From Proteles cristata cristata (lineage: Eukaryota > Chordata > Mammalia > Carnivora > Hyaenidae), in NCBI GenBank assembly GCA_017311185.1, contig JAESUZ010002394.1, forward strand, positions 186,001 to 250,000: a stretch of DNA of 64,000 nt. Reading direction: 5' to 3'. Positions 24,815 through 36,310 of this stretch are shown in pieces. The notes below the pieces were generated by a model. That model was not told where the DNA came from and ran no database searches. It saw only the letters and a program-made list of their open reading frames with translations. Every line of letters starts with the position of its first letter. Position 1 is the first letter of the stretch. A program made the translations under genes and the position numbers.

Positions 24815-25225
24815 TTGACTAACACATATTGTGAAATGATTATTGCAAGAAGTTTAGTTAAATCTATCATCTTATATAGATACAAAAATAAGAAAAAAAA
24901 TTTTTTTCTTGTGACAAGGCCTCTCGGATCTACTCTCTTAGCAGTTTTCAAATAAACCATCTAGCAGTGTTAACTACAGTCATCATGTATACATAGCATC
25001 ACTAGAATAACCGTCAGTTTGTACCTTTGACTACTCCAGTTCCAATTTCCACAACCCCACCTCTGATAATCACAAATATTATCTCTTTTTCTATGAGTTT
25101 GGGTTTGTTTTTTAGATTCCACATATAAATGAGATCATACAATTATCTTCCTCTGCCTGATTATTCCTTTTAGTATAAAACCTTCAAGGTCCATAGAAGC
25201 AAAAGTCTTATTATTTTATCCTTCA
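24815..25225 (-). repeat. L1M-type 3' end, reverse
   Basis: Reverse-strand old L1 3' region: GATCTACTCTCTTAGCAGTT, then GTTAACTACAGTCATCATGT, then TTAGATTCCACATATAAATG, then GAGATCATACAATTATCTTC, then CCTTCAAGGTCCAT. This is the standard order of an L1 3'UTR and ORF2 end read in reverse. Confidence 0.8.
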
Positions 25226-25239
25226 AGATCTTTCTCAAG

Positions 25240-25464
25240 GGGAACCTGGGTGGCTCAGTTGGTTGGGCATCAGACTCTTGACTTTGGCTCAGGTCATGAT
25301 ATCATGGTTCATGAGTTCAAGGCCAGTATTGAGCTCTGCACTAACAGTGAAGAGCCTGCTTGGGATTCTCTCCTTCTCTATCTCTCTCTGCCCCTCCCCT
25401 GCTCTCTCTCTGTCCCTCTCCCCCTCTCTCTCCCTCTCTCTCTCTCAAAATAAATAAACTTAAA
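25240..25464 (+). mobile_element. SINE type 3
   Basis: GGGAACCTGGGTGGCTCAGT head, GAGCCTGCTTGGGATTCTC, a long CT/CCT middle and tail CAAAATAAATAAACTT. TSD imperfect (AGATCTTTCTCAAG at 25226-25239 versus AGACATTTATCAAAG after the tail). Confidence 0.9.
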
Positions 25465-25914
25465 AGACATTTATCAAAGTTCTAACCAATGAAATAAAGC
25501 AAGAAAAGATTGTAAAAACAAAAATATTGTAAGTAAAAATCTTATTTTTGTTTGAGAACAGAAAAAACTATTAAACACAATAAAAATCTTATAAGCACAA
25601 GCTAGGCACAAGAAAAGTATTTTTTTAAATAATTTGTTTTTCTGTTGAAAACGAACAGAAAATATAACAAAAAACCTAAATCAAGAAAACACAAAATATA
25701 AATGTTATGGTGTTTTTTATGTATCAACCTGAGTAAATTAATATCCCTACTATTGAATCAAACACTACTCTAGATGTTACTTTGAAGGCATTCATAAACA
25801 TGACTAAAAATCCATATTCAGCTGACTTTTAAATAAAGGAGATTATTTTAGATAACTTGAGTGGGCTCATTCAATCCATTTAAGGTCTTAAAAGCAGAGC
25901 TGAGTCTTTCCAAA

Positions 25915-26112
25915 AAAGGAATGCCATCTGTGGACAGCGTGTCAGCCAGGTCCCGGAGTCCCAGCCTGCCCTGCCCCTCTTGATAGCCTGACAGATTTGG
26001 ACCAGACTAGCTAGGCTTCACAGTTGCATAAATCAACTTTTTGCAACAAATCTTTTAATACATGTCTCCTACTGGTTCTACTACTCAGGTTAAACCCTGA
26101 CTGATACAATAG
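25915..26112 (+). repeat. unplaced old LTR-like repeat end
   Basis: The end CTCCTACTGGTTCTACTACT to AACCCTGACTGATACAAT is typical of a mammalian LTR-like repeat terminus. The family is not assigned and the element is 5' incomplete. Confidence 0.4.
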
Positions 26113-26519
26113 GTAATAAATATAGCAAGAATTTGTATGAGGCCTTTATGAAGAAAAATGTTAATGCTGCTAAAGAACATAAAAGTGGATAAGAAACTTC
26201 ATAAACTTCTGCACTGAAATTCAAAATATTCCCAAAAAATTAATGCAATTGAAAATAAAATCCTAACAAGACTTTTTTTTTTGGAGAATTTGACAAGTTT
26301 CCTCTAAATAAAAAGGAATAATCATGGTAGTAGGGGAGAAATGAACTCACCAAATAGCAAACATGCCATAAAACTACAATAATTTTTAAAGTGTGAAATT
26401 ACCAGGGAAGAAGCAAATCGATCAAAGAAACAGAATAGGAGCTCAGAAACAAACACGTACGGAAATGGGAATTTAGAGCATGAAAGGTGTGAGATTTAAG
26501 TCAGTATGGGAAAGATGGA

Positions 26520-27300
26520 TGTATGTACCGATTACCTTTCACTGAGAAACACACCATCCAAAAATGTAACAGATTAAAATGAGAACCATTTATTTACTTC
26601 ACAATTTTGTAATTTGGAAGTTTGTGCTGGAGTAAGCTAGGTAGTTTTTTAGGTCTAGGCCAGGCTTGGCTGATCTTACCTGAGCTTCCTCCTGGGACTG
26701 TGGTCAGCTGATGGGCTACTGGAGATGACTGTTTTTGACTGGTCTCACTCATATATCTGATGATTCACTGAGAATGACAGGGGAGACCAGGCCAATATCT
26801 CTTATCCTTCAGCAAGCTAACCTGGGCTGCTTTACATAACATAAGAGTTCTAAGAACAGCAAACAAGTAAGCCTCAATACACAGCATTTTTCAAGTCTCC
26901 ACTTGCATCATTTGCTATTGTCCCATTGGCAAAGCAAGTCCTATGTCTAAGCTCAGAGTCAGTAGAGGAGGGCACTACCAAAGTGCTTGGATACAGGGAG
27001 GGGCGCCTGGATGGCTCGATCCGTTAAGCATCAGCCTCTTGATTTTGGCTCAGGTCATGATCTCATAGTTCATGAGATCAAGCCCCATGTCAGGCTCTGT
27101 GAGATCAAGCCCCATGTCAGGCTCTGTGCTAATAGCACGGAGCCTGCTTCCAATTGTCTCTCTCCCACTCTCTCTGCCCCTCTCCTACTTGCACACACTT
27201 TCTCTCTCGCTCTCTCAAAATAAATAAATAAACTTTAAAAAAAGGGCTTGAATACAAGGAGTGAGCAAATTGCGGCTATTACTGCAATCAATCCACCATA
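26520..27300 (-). mobile_element. MLT1-type LTR, reverse, split by a SINE
   Basis: Reverse MaLR LTR: ATTACCTTTCACTGAGAAAC, ATTTATTTACTTCACAATTT, CAGCAAGCTAACCTGGGCTG, TTGGCAAAGCAAGTCC, ending CAATCAATCCACCATA after the SINE. It sits inside L1M text with a possible 5 bp duplication (ATGGA 26515-26519, ATGAA 27301-27305). Confidence 0.65.
27000..27243 (+). mobile_element. SINE type 3 with internal tandem duplication
   Basis: GGGGCGCCTGGATGGCTCGA head and tail CAAAATAAATAAATAAACTT. TSD GTGCTTGGATACAGGGA at 26983-26999 versus GGGCTTGAATACAAGGA at 27244-27260. A 27 bp unit beginning GAGATCAAGCCCCATGTCAG is repeated exactly (27074-27100, 27101-27127), doubling part of the B-box region. Confidence 0.94.
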
Positions 27301-27934
27301 ATGAATCATTCAGTAAATGATGCTGGAAAATTGAACCATTTGGTGGGGAAATAGGTTAGGTTTTTTTATTGAATCAAAATAAATTCCACATATATTAAAA
27401 ATTAAATGTAAAAATTGCCATATTTTAATTAAAAAATTGACAAATGACAATGTAGAGGAAATATTTGCAACATTATGGCAATGATTTAAGAGCCATAATA
27501 TACAATGAGATCTTAAAAATAAATAAGAAAAGGATAAACACCTCTGTTAAAGCAGTGGGGGAAAATGTAGATAAACAGTTTATAAAAGAAATACAAATGG
27601 ACATCAATCAAACAAAAATATGCCCAACATCAATAATAATCAAATACAAATGAAAACAAAACTGAGGTATCAGTTTTTGCCAATTATTTTGACAAAATGT
27701 AACGTCAAATGCTAAAGAGTGTTTGGAAATAGATACACCTACATAGTGTTAGTTAGAATATAAATTGGAATAAATTTCTAGAGAGCAAATTAGGACTATC
27801 AAAATGTTAATTTGCATACCTGTAAATCCATAAATTCAATTTCTGGGTATTTAAAGGATAAGTATAAAGAAATAGATGAAACGTGTATATAAAATAATGT
27901 TTATGACATCCTTTTTTAAAAAAGTGAAAAGTTA

Positions 27935-28145
27935 GGGACACCTGGGTGGCTCAATTGGTTAAGTGTCCAACTTCAGCTCAGGTCATGATCTCATATGTGT
28001 TCAAGGCCCATGTCAGGTTCTGTGCTGACAGCTCAGTGTCTGGAGCCTGCTTCAGATTCTGTGTCCTCCTCTCTCTCTGCCCCTCCCCCACTCTCACTCT
28101 GTCTCTCTCTCTCAAAAATAAATAAAACATTAAAAAATTAAAAAA
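27935..28145 (+). mobile_element. SINE type 2
   Basis: GGGACACCTGGGTGGCTCAA head, GGAGCCTGCTTCAGATTCTG and tail CAAAAATAAATAAAACATT. TSD AAAGTGAAAAGTTA at 27921-27934 versus GAAGTGAAAACTTA at 28146-28159. Inserted in L1M. Confidence 0.93.
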
Positions 28146-28509
28146 GAAGTGAAAACTTATAAACAACCAACTTTTCTGTCAATAGGATTAAATCATGATA
28201 CATATAATGAAATATTATGCAGCATTCAAATGCATAAAATAAATCATTATGTATTGCTACAGAAACATGTTTATGATGGATTATTGAGAGACCACATGCA
28301 AATTAAAGAAAATGATTCTATTTATGTATATGTATACATTTTTGTTATTTGCATGAAAAATTATGAAAGAATATTCACCAGATTGCAGGGTCTTTTTTAA
28401 TTTCTCTATTCTGTCCACAATTTTTTATAGTAATAAAAAATTTCTGTCAACAGAAAATTTTTTTCTGCAATGAAATCAATTATATTATTGTTCTTTAAAA
28501 ATATCACTT

Positions 28510-28720
28510 TGGGACACCTGGGTGGCTCAGTTAGTTAAGCCTCTGATTTTGGCACAGGTCATGATCCCATGTGTCATGGGTTCAAGCTCCACATCAGGCT
28601 CTGTGCTGACAGCTTAGAGCCTGCTTCAGATTCTGTGTCTCTCTTTCTCTACACCTCCCCCGCTCACACACTCTCTCTCTCTCAAAAATAAATAAACATT
28701 TAAAATTTGTTTTAATAAAT
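28510..28720 (+). mobile_element. SINE type 2
   Basis: GGGACACCTGGGTGGCTCAG head, GAGCCTGCTTCAGATTCTG and tail CAAAAATAAATAAACATTT. TSD AAAATATCACTT at 28498-28509 and 28721-28732. Confidence 0.93.
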
Positions 28721-28732
28721 AAAATATCACTT

Positions 28733-31084
28733 CAAAGAGTTATTTGACAACACAAATTTTTATGCCACAGCATTATGGAGATTTTTTAAAATGTAGCTAA
28801 AAGCATATGAACTCTGAAGATAGACAAATAATCATGGACTAATGCAGAATGCCCCTCCTGGTAATAATGAAGATGAATTTTTGAAAGTTTCAAAGAGAGG
28901 TCATTAAAAGAAAAGAAATTTAGAGCAGAGTATAATCTGAATTTCCATTAGCGGCCTTTGGCTCCCACGACAGGAGTCATTAAGCTGGATACAAAACGAA
29001 GGTGGTTAAGATCGACAGTAAAGAAGGGACATTAGGACTCTAGTCTCTCAGTGAGGTCTGCCTATATTGGGCCAATCTCTGTGGCATCCATCTCTATATA
29101 ATACAGCCAGTTAAGAGTTACCTATGTGAGCTAAACAAAAATTTATGGTCCTAACTAATTACTGAAAGCTATTCTGCACTTCCATTAATGCCAGAGTTGA
29201 TTTGAGGACTGGTAAAATATCTCTCTTTTCAGGAAGAGGGACTGTGCCAAGTCATAGGAAGGTAAGGGTTTCCAGCAGAGGCCAAAAAACCACATTTTGT
29301 AATTACTTAGGCACAGGTCCACATTGACAAGACTGTTCACTCATAAATTTGGAAATAATTGCCATGAGGAAACCAAGACCTCATAAGTCAAGTTAACAAA
29401 GGACCAATCTCAATGACATTTAAGAAATATAAAAAAGATTCATATAGATGAGAAAGGTGTGCTGCTTAGCAAATGGGATGAACTGCTAGTGATCCAAAAT
29501 TGCTATTTCATTTTGAAGATGCTTTTGAATTCCTTGTACTTCTATCTTACCATTTTTCAAGTTAGGACATTGTTCATGCGAGAGTGCTATCTCACCTTTA
29601 AGGGTTTTATTTACAGAGGAAATGTGTAGAGGAAAAGCACAGATTTTGGAATTTTGATCTTCACCCCAATATCCTCTTCTAAAAATGGGCAAAACATTAT
29701 TCACTTCATAGGCTGCTGTGTGGATTAAATGAGACAATAAACAGAGTCTGGAATATTAGAAATATGTAGTGACTCTTTCTTTCTCTTTTCTTCTGGTCAT
29801 TCTCACTTCCTTGTTAGGACCTCCAAAATCTTCTCAAGCTGTTGCCATCCTCCTCCATCCTTCAAATCCCTGCTCAAAACTCACCTTCTATACAAACTTA
29901 TTTTTCCTTCTCATTTAATATCTGCACTATATAAGTTGCTTGCTTGATGGATGAGGAAAAATTATTTGGTTTGATTAACAGCTATGTAATGAGTTCCAAC
30001 TTTGTTGCCAGGCATGGCCTTATGTTCTCAAATAGATTAGAAGTTTCTCATGCTCTGGAACATCACCTTAAACCTCCTGCTTCCCCCATAGCATCAGCAT
30101 ACAGTTGCATTTATAGCAAATTATGGGCTTACATCATTTGACTGAGAGATTTTATGTAAGGTACCCAAAATGTTTGGGTAAATATTTAAAAGGTGATTTG
30201 GTACATCAATAATGTCACTGCCAATCACAAGCACTGGAGCTATATGGACATTTTGTAAAAGAAGAAACAACAGAGCCAGTATATATTTAGAACATATATT
30301 GTAAACTTCGACTTAAAAAATGTAAATGGTTGATGCAGGAGAATAAAAGAAAGTTTTTTTTATCTACTTCCAGATATTACATTTTTCTGAAATTTTTATG
30401 AACCATAAATTTGTATGTTTTCCATTAAACTTATTTCAAAAATAGAAAAAGAACAATCCTGGGATTGTACCAACATTTTAATAACCATAATAACATCAGT
30501 ATCTTGTAGAGAAACAGGTTTTATCTACTGGTAGTAGAATGTTTTCAAATTTATTCATCATTATGTTGATATTTAATTTTTCATGTTATATTTTTTGTTT
30601 ATGTCATGAATGACTGAATGGATACCACCAAAGACCACTCCAAAAAAATTAATGTAGACTACTCTGAGCTAACAAGATATAGAAAAATAAGCATTCAGCC
30701 ACCTCAACTAGGTAATTGAGTGACTTCCTGTTAAGTGATAGGGATGATTTCTGAAGGCAAGATGTGGAGATAATGGACAGCAACAAAACCCCATCTGAGG
30801 GGCAAAGAGCTGAGACCAAGCTGAAGTGGAAGAATAAATTAGAAAACTAGATTCAAATCCATTTGTCAGTAATCAGTTCATCATTTACATAAAAAAGTGT
30901 GTAGAGCAGGTGAGTAGTCAGAAATCAAATTAGCTTTGCCTGAATGAACATAATTATTACCTAGAGTATTTTGGGGGAGTGGCAAAGATTCAGACACTGG
31001 AGTTGCAAAGCATTTGGTAATCAGGAAGGAACACTTAAAAATACACATATGCAAATACGATAGGAGTAGAGTTGAAAAAAAAAA
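28733..31084. other. non-coding stretch with a faint MIR/L2 trace
   Basis: At about 29685-29780 the text TGTGGATTAAATGAGACAAT and neighbours resemble a MIR 3' part. The rest appears unique and AT-rich, with no coding signal. The frames at 29486-29737 (-) and 29944-30141 (+) show no domain. Confidence 0.4.
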
Positions 31085-31410
31085 AACCCAGACTTGGCAT
31101 CAAAGGAAGTAAGCTCAAGTCCTAGCTGTGGCTGGGACACCTGGGGGCTCAGTCAGTTGAGCATCTGACTCTTGATTTCCATTCAGGTCATTATCTCACT
31201 GTTTGTAGGATCCAAACCCCATGTCGGGCTCTGAGCTGACAGCATGGAGCCTGTTTGGGATTCTCTCTCCCTCTCTCTTTCTCTCTCTCTTTCAAAATAA
31301 ATTAATAAACTTAAAAAAAAAAGACTTAGCTATGGCTGAAGCTCATTTCTTCATCTGTAAAATGAAGGAAATGATATCTACAGCATTGATTTGAGAGAAG
31401 TAAAAGAAAA
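31085..31410 (+). repeat. MIR fragment, split by a SINE
   Basis: MIR-like text before (CTCAAGTCCTAGCTGTGGCT) and after (CTCATTTCTTCATCTGTAAA ATGAAGG) the SINE at 31135-31322, in the normal MIR order. Confidence 0.65.
31135..31322 (+). mobile_element. SINE type 3 in MIR
   Basis: GGGACACCTGGGGGCTCAGT head, GGAGCCTGTTTGGGATTCTC and tail CAAAATAAATTAATAAACTT. TSD GTCCTAGCTGTGGCTG at 31119-31134 versus GACTTAGCTATGGCTG at 31323-31338. Confidence 0.93.
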
Positions 31411-31810
31411 CCCCTTCAAAATAAAATGTCTATATAAAAGTATTAGTTTTGGGTTTCTAAGTTATCTGCAGGCTCTGATCTGTTCTTTCTGTCCCCTTCT
31501 GTCCTTCTCCAAGGATGAGTCATAGTTAAAGGCAAGGCTATTTTGTTTGCTCTTGGTACTAAGAGGTGGAGCTTTCCCTATGAGAAGCTGAGGTGTCAAA
31601 GCTGGATCAAAAAGGGTATGGTGAAATAATTATGCTGGTTGGTCTCAGCACCATAATTCCAGTTATCCACCTGAAATTTTCACTATCTTTTTAAGCAGCC
31701 ACATCAACTTGATAGTTCATATTGAACTTGCATTCATACACAGTTGTAAAGGCTTTCCTTTTTTAAAAGTCACTAAGCCTCACTTATACTTGTGCTGCTG
31801 ATATTTGAAA
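31411..31810. other. non-coding stretch, nothing recognised
   Basis: Apparently unique DNA up to the left TSD of the large L1. No gene or repeat recognised. Confidence 0.5.
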
Positions 31811-31834
31811 CAAGTGTGGAACATTTTTTTTTTT

Positions 31835-31856
31835 CAAATTTCCACTTCTCAAGCAC
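31835..31856 (-). other. probable 3'-transduced segment of the L1
   Basis: Twenty-two bases (beginning GTGCTTGAGAAGTGG on the minus strand) lie between two A-rich tracts (31857-31875 and 31824-31834), downstream of the L1 3' end and inside the TSDs. This is the layout of a short 3' transduction, where L1 transcription ran past its own end at the donor locus. Confidence 0.6.
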
Positions 31857-32078
31857 ATTTTATTTTATTTTATTTTTACAAATAGTTTGTTGTCAAATTA
31901 GTTTCCACATAACACCCAGTGCTCATCCCCACAAGTGTCCTCCTCCATGCCCATCCCTCCTCCCCCCTCCCCACATCCATCAGTCCTCAGTTTTTGTCAG
32001 CATTCAAGAGTCTCTCATGGTTTGCCTCTCTCCCTTTCCCCCACCATTTCCGCCCTTCTTCTCCCCCTTGGTCCTCTG

Positions 32079-35000
32079 TTAAGTTCCTCCTAATCCTCCT
32101 ATACGTGCACACATATGATATTTGTCTTTCTCTGCCTGACTTATTTCGCTCAGCATAACACCCTCAAGGTCCATCCATGTTGCTACACATGGCCAGATTT
32201 CATTGTTTCTCATTGCCATGTACTATTCCATGGTATAGATAAACCACATCTTCTTGATCCATTCATCTGTTGATGGACACTTAGGCTCCTTCCATGTTTT
32301 AGCTATTGTGGAGAGTGCTGCTAGGAACATTGGGGTACATGTGCTCCTATGCATCAACATTTCTGTATCCTTTGGGTAAATTCCTAGCAGTGCTATTGCT
32401 GGGTCATAGGGGAGTTCTATTGTTAGTTTCCTGAGGAACCTCCACACTGTTTTCCAGAGGGGCTGTACCAGTTTACATTCCCACCAACAGTGTAGGAGGG
32501 TGCCCGTTTCTCCACATCCTCGCCAGCATCTAGAGTTCTCTGATTGGCTCATTTTAGCCACTCTGACTGGCGTGAGGTGGTATCTCAGTGTGGTTTTGAT
32601 TTGTATTTCCCTGATGAGGAGCGATGCTGAGCATCGTTTCATGTGTCTGTTGGCCATCTGGATGTCCTCTTTGGAGAAGTGTCTGTTCATATCTTCTGCC
32701 CATTTCTTCACTGGGTTGTTTGTTTTTCGGGCGTGTAGTTTGGTGAGTTCCTTGTAGATTCTGGATATCAACCCTTTATCTGATATGTCATTTGCAACTA
32801 TCTTTTCCCATTCCGTTGGTTGCCTATTAATTTTCTGTGCTGTTTCCTTGGCTGTGCAGAAGCTTTTAATCTTGATGAGGTCCCAACAGTTTATTTTTGC
32901 TCTTGATTCCCTTGCTTTTGGGGATGTGTCAAGTAAGAAGTTGCTGCGGTGGAGGTCAAGGAGGTTGTTTCCTGCTTTCTCCTCTAGGGTGTTGATAGTT
33001 TCCTGTCTCACGTTCAGGTCCTTTATCCATTTTGAGTTTATTTTTGTGCATGGTGTGAGAAAATGATCTAGTTTCATTCTTCTGCATGTTGCTGTCCAGT
33101 TCTCCCAACACCATCTGTTAAAAAGGCTGTCTTTTTTCCATTGGATATTCTTTCCTGCTTTGTCAAAGATTAGTTGGCTGTATACTTTTGGGTCCACTTC
33201 TGAGTTCTCAATTCTGTTCCATTGGTCTATGTGTCTGTTTTTGTGCCAATACCATACTGTCTTGATGATGACAGCTTTGTAGTAGAGGCTAAAGTCTGGG
33301 ATGGTGATCCCTCCCGTTTTGGTTTTATTTTTCAGGATTACTTTGGCTATTCGGGGTCTTTTGTGGTTCCATACAAATTTTTGGATAGTTTGTTCTAGTT
33401 TTGAGAAGTATGCTGGTGCAATTTTGATTGGAATTGCATTGAATGTGTAGAGTGCCTTAGGTAGTAATGACATCTTAACCATATTTATTCTTCCTATCCA
33501 TGAGCATGGGATGTTTTTCCATTTCTTTGTGTCTTCTTCAATTTCCTTCATAAGCTTTCTATAGTTTTCATCATACAGGTCTCTTGTATCCTTGGTTAGG
33601 TTTATTCTGAGGTATTTTATGGTTTTTTGTGCAATTGTGAATGGGATCAGTTTCTTGATTTCTCTTTCTGTTGCTTCATTGTTGGTGTATAAAAATGCAA
33701 CCGATTTCTGTACGTTGATTTTGTACCCTGCAACTTGGCTGAATTCTTGGATCAGTTCTAGTAGGCTTCTGGTGGAGTCTGTTGGGTTTTCTATGTAGAG
33801 TATCATGTCATCTGCGAAGAGTGAAAGTTTGACTTCCTCTTTGCCAATTCTGATGCCTTTGATTTCCTTTCGGTGTCTGATGGCTGATGCTAGGACTGCC
33901 AGCACTATGTTAAACAGCAGTGGTGAGAGTGGGCATCCCGGTCGTGTTCCTGATCTCAGGGGGAAAGCTCTGAGTTTTTCCCCGTTGAGGATGATGTTAG
34001 CTGAAGGCTTCTCATAGATGGCTTTGATGATGTTTAAGTAGGTTCCTTCTATCCCAACTTTCTCGAGAGTCTTTATTAAGAAGGGATGCTGTATTTTGTC
34101 AAATGCTTTTTCTGCATCTATGGACAGGATCATATGGTTTTTATCTTTTCTTTTATTGATATGATGTATCACATTGATTGATTTGCGAATGTTGAACCAG
34201 CCCTGTAACCCAGGAATGAATCCCACTTGATCTTGGTGGATGATTCTTTTTATATGCTGCTGGATTCGATTTGCAAGGATCTTGTTGAGAATTTTTGCAT
34301 CCGTATTCATCAAGGATATTGGCCTGTAGTTCTCTTTTTTTGCTGGATCTCTGTCTGGCTTGGGAATCAGAGTGATGCTGGCTTCATAAAATGAGTCCGG
34401 GAGTTTTCCTTCGATTTCTATTTTTTGGAATAGCTTAAGAAGAATTGGGATTAGTTCTGTTTTAAATGTCTGGTAGAATTCCCTAGGGAAGCCATCACGT
34501 CCGGAGCTCTTATTTGTTGGGAGATTTTTGATCATTGATTCAATTTCTTGACTCCTTATGGGCCTGTTCAGGTTTTCTATTTCTTCCCGTGTGAATTTTG
34601 GTAGTGAGTGTGTGTTTAGGAATTTGTCCATTTCTTCTAAGTTGTCCAATTCGTTGGCATATAATTTTTCATAGTATTCCCTGAAAATTGCTTGTATTTC
34701 TGAGGGGTTGGTTGTCATAAGTCCCTTTTCATTCATAATTTTGTCTATTTGGGTGCTCTCTCTTTTCTTTTGGATAAGTCTGGCTAGAGGTTTGTCAATT
34801 TTGTTTACTTTTTCAAAAAACCAACTCTTGGTTTCATTGATCTGTTCAATTGTTTCTTTGGTCTCTATGTTGTTTATTTCTGCTCTAATTTTTACTATTT
34901 CTCTTCTTCTACTGGGTTTAGGGCATTCTTGTTACTCTGCCTCTAGTTCCTTTAGGTGGGCTGTTAGATTTTGGACTTGCGCTTTTTCTAATCTCTTGAA

Positions 35001-35933
35001 ATAGGCCTGGAGAGCAATGTACTTTCCTCTTAGGACTGCCTTTGCCGCATCCCATAGATTTTGAATTCTTGTGTTTTCATTTTCATTTGTTTCCATATAT
35101 TTTTAAATTTCATCTCTAATTGCCTGATTGGCCCATTCGTTCTTTAGAAGGGTGTTCTTTAACCTCCATATTTTTGGAAGTTTTCCAGACTTCTTCCTGT
35201 AATTGATTTCAAGTTTCAAAGCATTGTGATCTGACAGTGTGCATGGTATGATCTCTATTCTTTTATATTTATTGAGGGCTGCTTTATGTCCCAGTATGTG
35301 ATCTATCTTGGAGAATGTGCCATGCGCACTTGAGAAGAAAGTAAATTCCCTGGCCTCAGGATGTAAAGTTCTAAATATATCTGTCAGGTCCATCTGGTCC
35401 AATGTGTCTTTCAAGTCCATTATTTCTTCAGTGATTTTCTGTCTGGTTGACCTATCCATTGCTGTAAGCGGAGTATTAAAGTCCCCTGCTATTAGCACAT
35501 TCTTATCTATAAGCTTGTTTCTGTTTGTGATTAATTGTTTTAGATATTTAGGTGCTCCCATATTCGGTGCGTAGACATTTATGATTGTTAGTTCTTCCTG
35601 ATGGATGGACCCTGTAATTATTATGTAGTGCCCTTCTTCATCTCTTGTGATTGTCTTTAATTTAAAGTCCAGTTTGTCTGATATAAGTATCGCTACTCTG
35701 GCTTTCTTTTGATTTCCTGTAGCATGATATATATTTCTCCATCCCCTTACTTTTAATCTGAAGGTATCTTCCCATCTAAAATGAGTTTCTTGTAGACAGC
35801 ATATAGATGGATTTTGTTTTTTAATCCATTCTGCTACCCTATGTCTTTTGATTGGAGCATTCAGCCCATTTACATTCAGCGTTATTATTGAAATATGTGG
35901 GTTTAGAGTCTTTGTATCTTTTGTAGGGTTCAT
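32079..35933 (-). pseudogene. L1 ORF2 protein, full length with three nonsense codons
   Basis: LINE-1 ORF2 (endonuclease plus reverse transcriptase), 1,284 codons, all in one frame with no frameshift. Start chosen at 35933 (MNPTKDTKTLN), close to where LINE-1 ORF2 normally begins and 46 bp after ORF1. Endonuclease residues are all present: Asn20, Glu49 (QETH), Tyr121 (VYAPN), Asp151/Asn153 (GDFNTP), Asp235/His236 (SDHN). RT motif [11 protein letters not shown] (Asp606) and motif C FADD (706-709) are intact. The C-terminal cluster Cys-x3-Cys-x7-His-x4-Cys lies at 1136-1153. Premature stops are at codon 277 (35103-35105), 334 (34932-34934) and 1237 (32223-32225). At the last one, four sister copies in the window have TAC where this has TAG. 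The normal stop TAA is at 32079-32081. About 837 codons are open between the second and third stops. Confidence 0.93.
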
Positions 35934-35979
35934 GTTTGTGGTGGTGTCTCTGGAATCTTTGTTCCTTGCAACCTTTCCT

Positions 35980-36310
35980 TCAGAGCATCCCCCTCAGGAT
36001 TTCTTGTAGGGCTGGCTTCATGGTGACAAATTCTTTCAATTTTTGTTTGTTTGGAAAGGTTTTCATCTCTCCTTCTATTTTGAAGGACAGGCTTGCTGGA
36101 TAGAGGATTCTTGGCTGTATATTTTTACTGTTCATCACATTGAAGATCTCCTGCCATTCCTTTCTGGCCTTCCAAGTTTCAGTAGATAGGTCTGTCACCA
36201 CTCTGATAGGTTTCCCTTTGTATGTGAGGGCCCTTTTCTCCCTAGCTGCTTTCAAAATTTTCTCTTTGTCCTTGTATTTTTGTCATTTTTACGATGATAT
36301 ATCGTGCAGA
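35980..36310 (-). pseudogene. L1 ORF1 C-terminal remnant
   Basis: LINE-1 ORF1 encodes the RNA-binding chaperone of the L1 particle. The minus strand from 36255 to 35980 is open for 91 codons and reads KAAREKRALTYKGKPIRV, PRILYPASLSFKIEGE and KQKLKEFVTMKPALQEIL, the conserved C-terminal domain, ending in a stop 46 bp before ORF2. Upstream (36310-36256) the expected RYIIVKM segment is in another frame, so there is a frameshift. The coiled-coil and RRM parts are absent because of 5' truncation at about 36326. Confidence 0.88.

Larger units (their letters stand above)
26390..28440 (+). repeat. L1M-type ORF2/3' fragment, split by LTR and SINEs
   Basis: Old L1 text runs at 26390-26519 (CAGAATAGGAGCTCAGAAAC to GGAAAGATGGA). 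It resumes at about 27301 (TCATTCAGTAAATGATGCTG) and continues to about 28440 with ORF2 C-terminal landmarks (GGAAATATTTGCAAC, AAACAACCAACTTTTCTGTC, GAAATATTATGCAGCATTCA). The break is filled by an MLT1-type LTR, and a SINE at 27935-28145 interrupts it again. Non-coding. Confidence 0.75.

Noticed and set aside
25250..25457. Leu/Ser-rich small proteins (also at 16355, 27000, 38887, 51810, 61151)
   Set aside because: All are SINE sequence read through its CT-rich middle.
32223..34736. 837-codon open frame as a host gene
   Set aside because: Its sequence is LINE-1 reverse transcriptase and it lies within a TSD-flanked L1.
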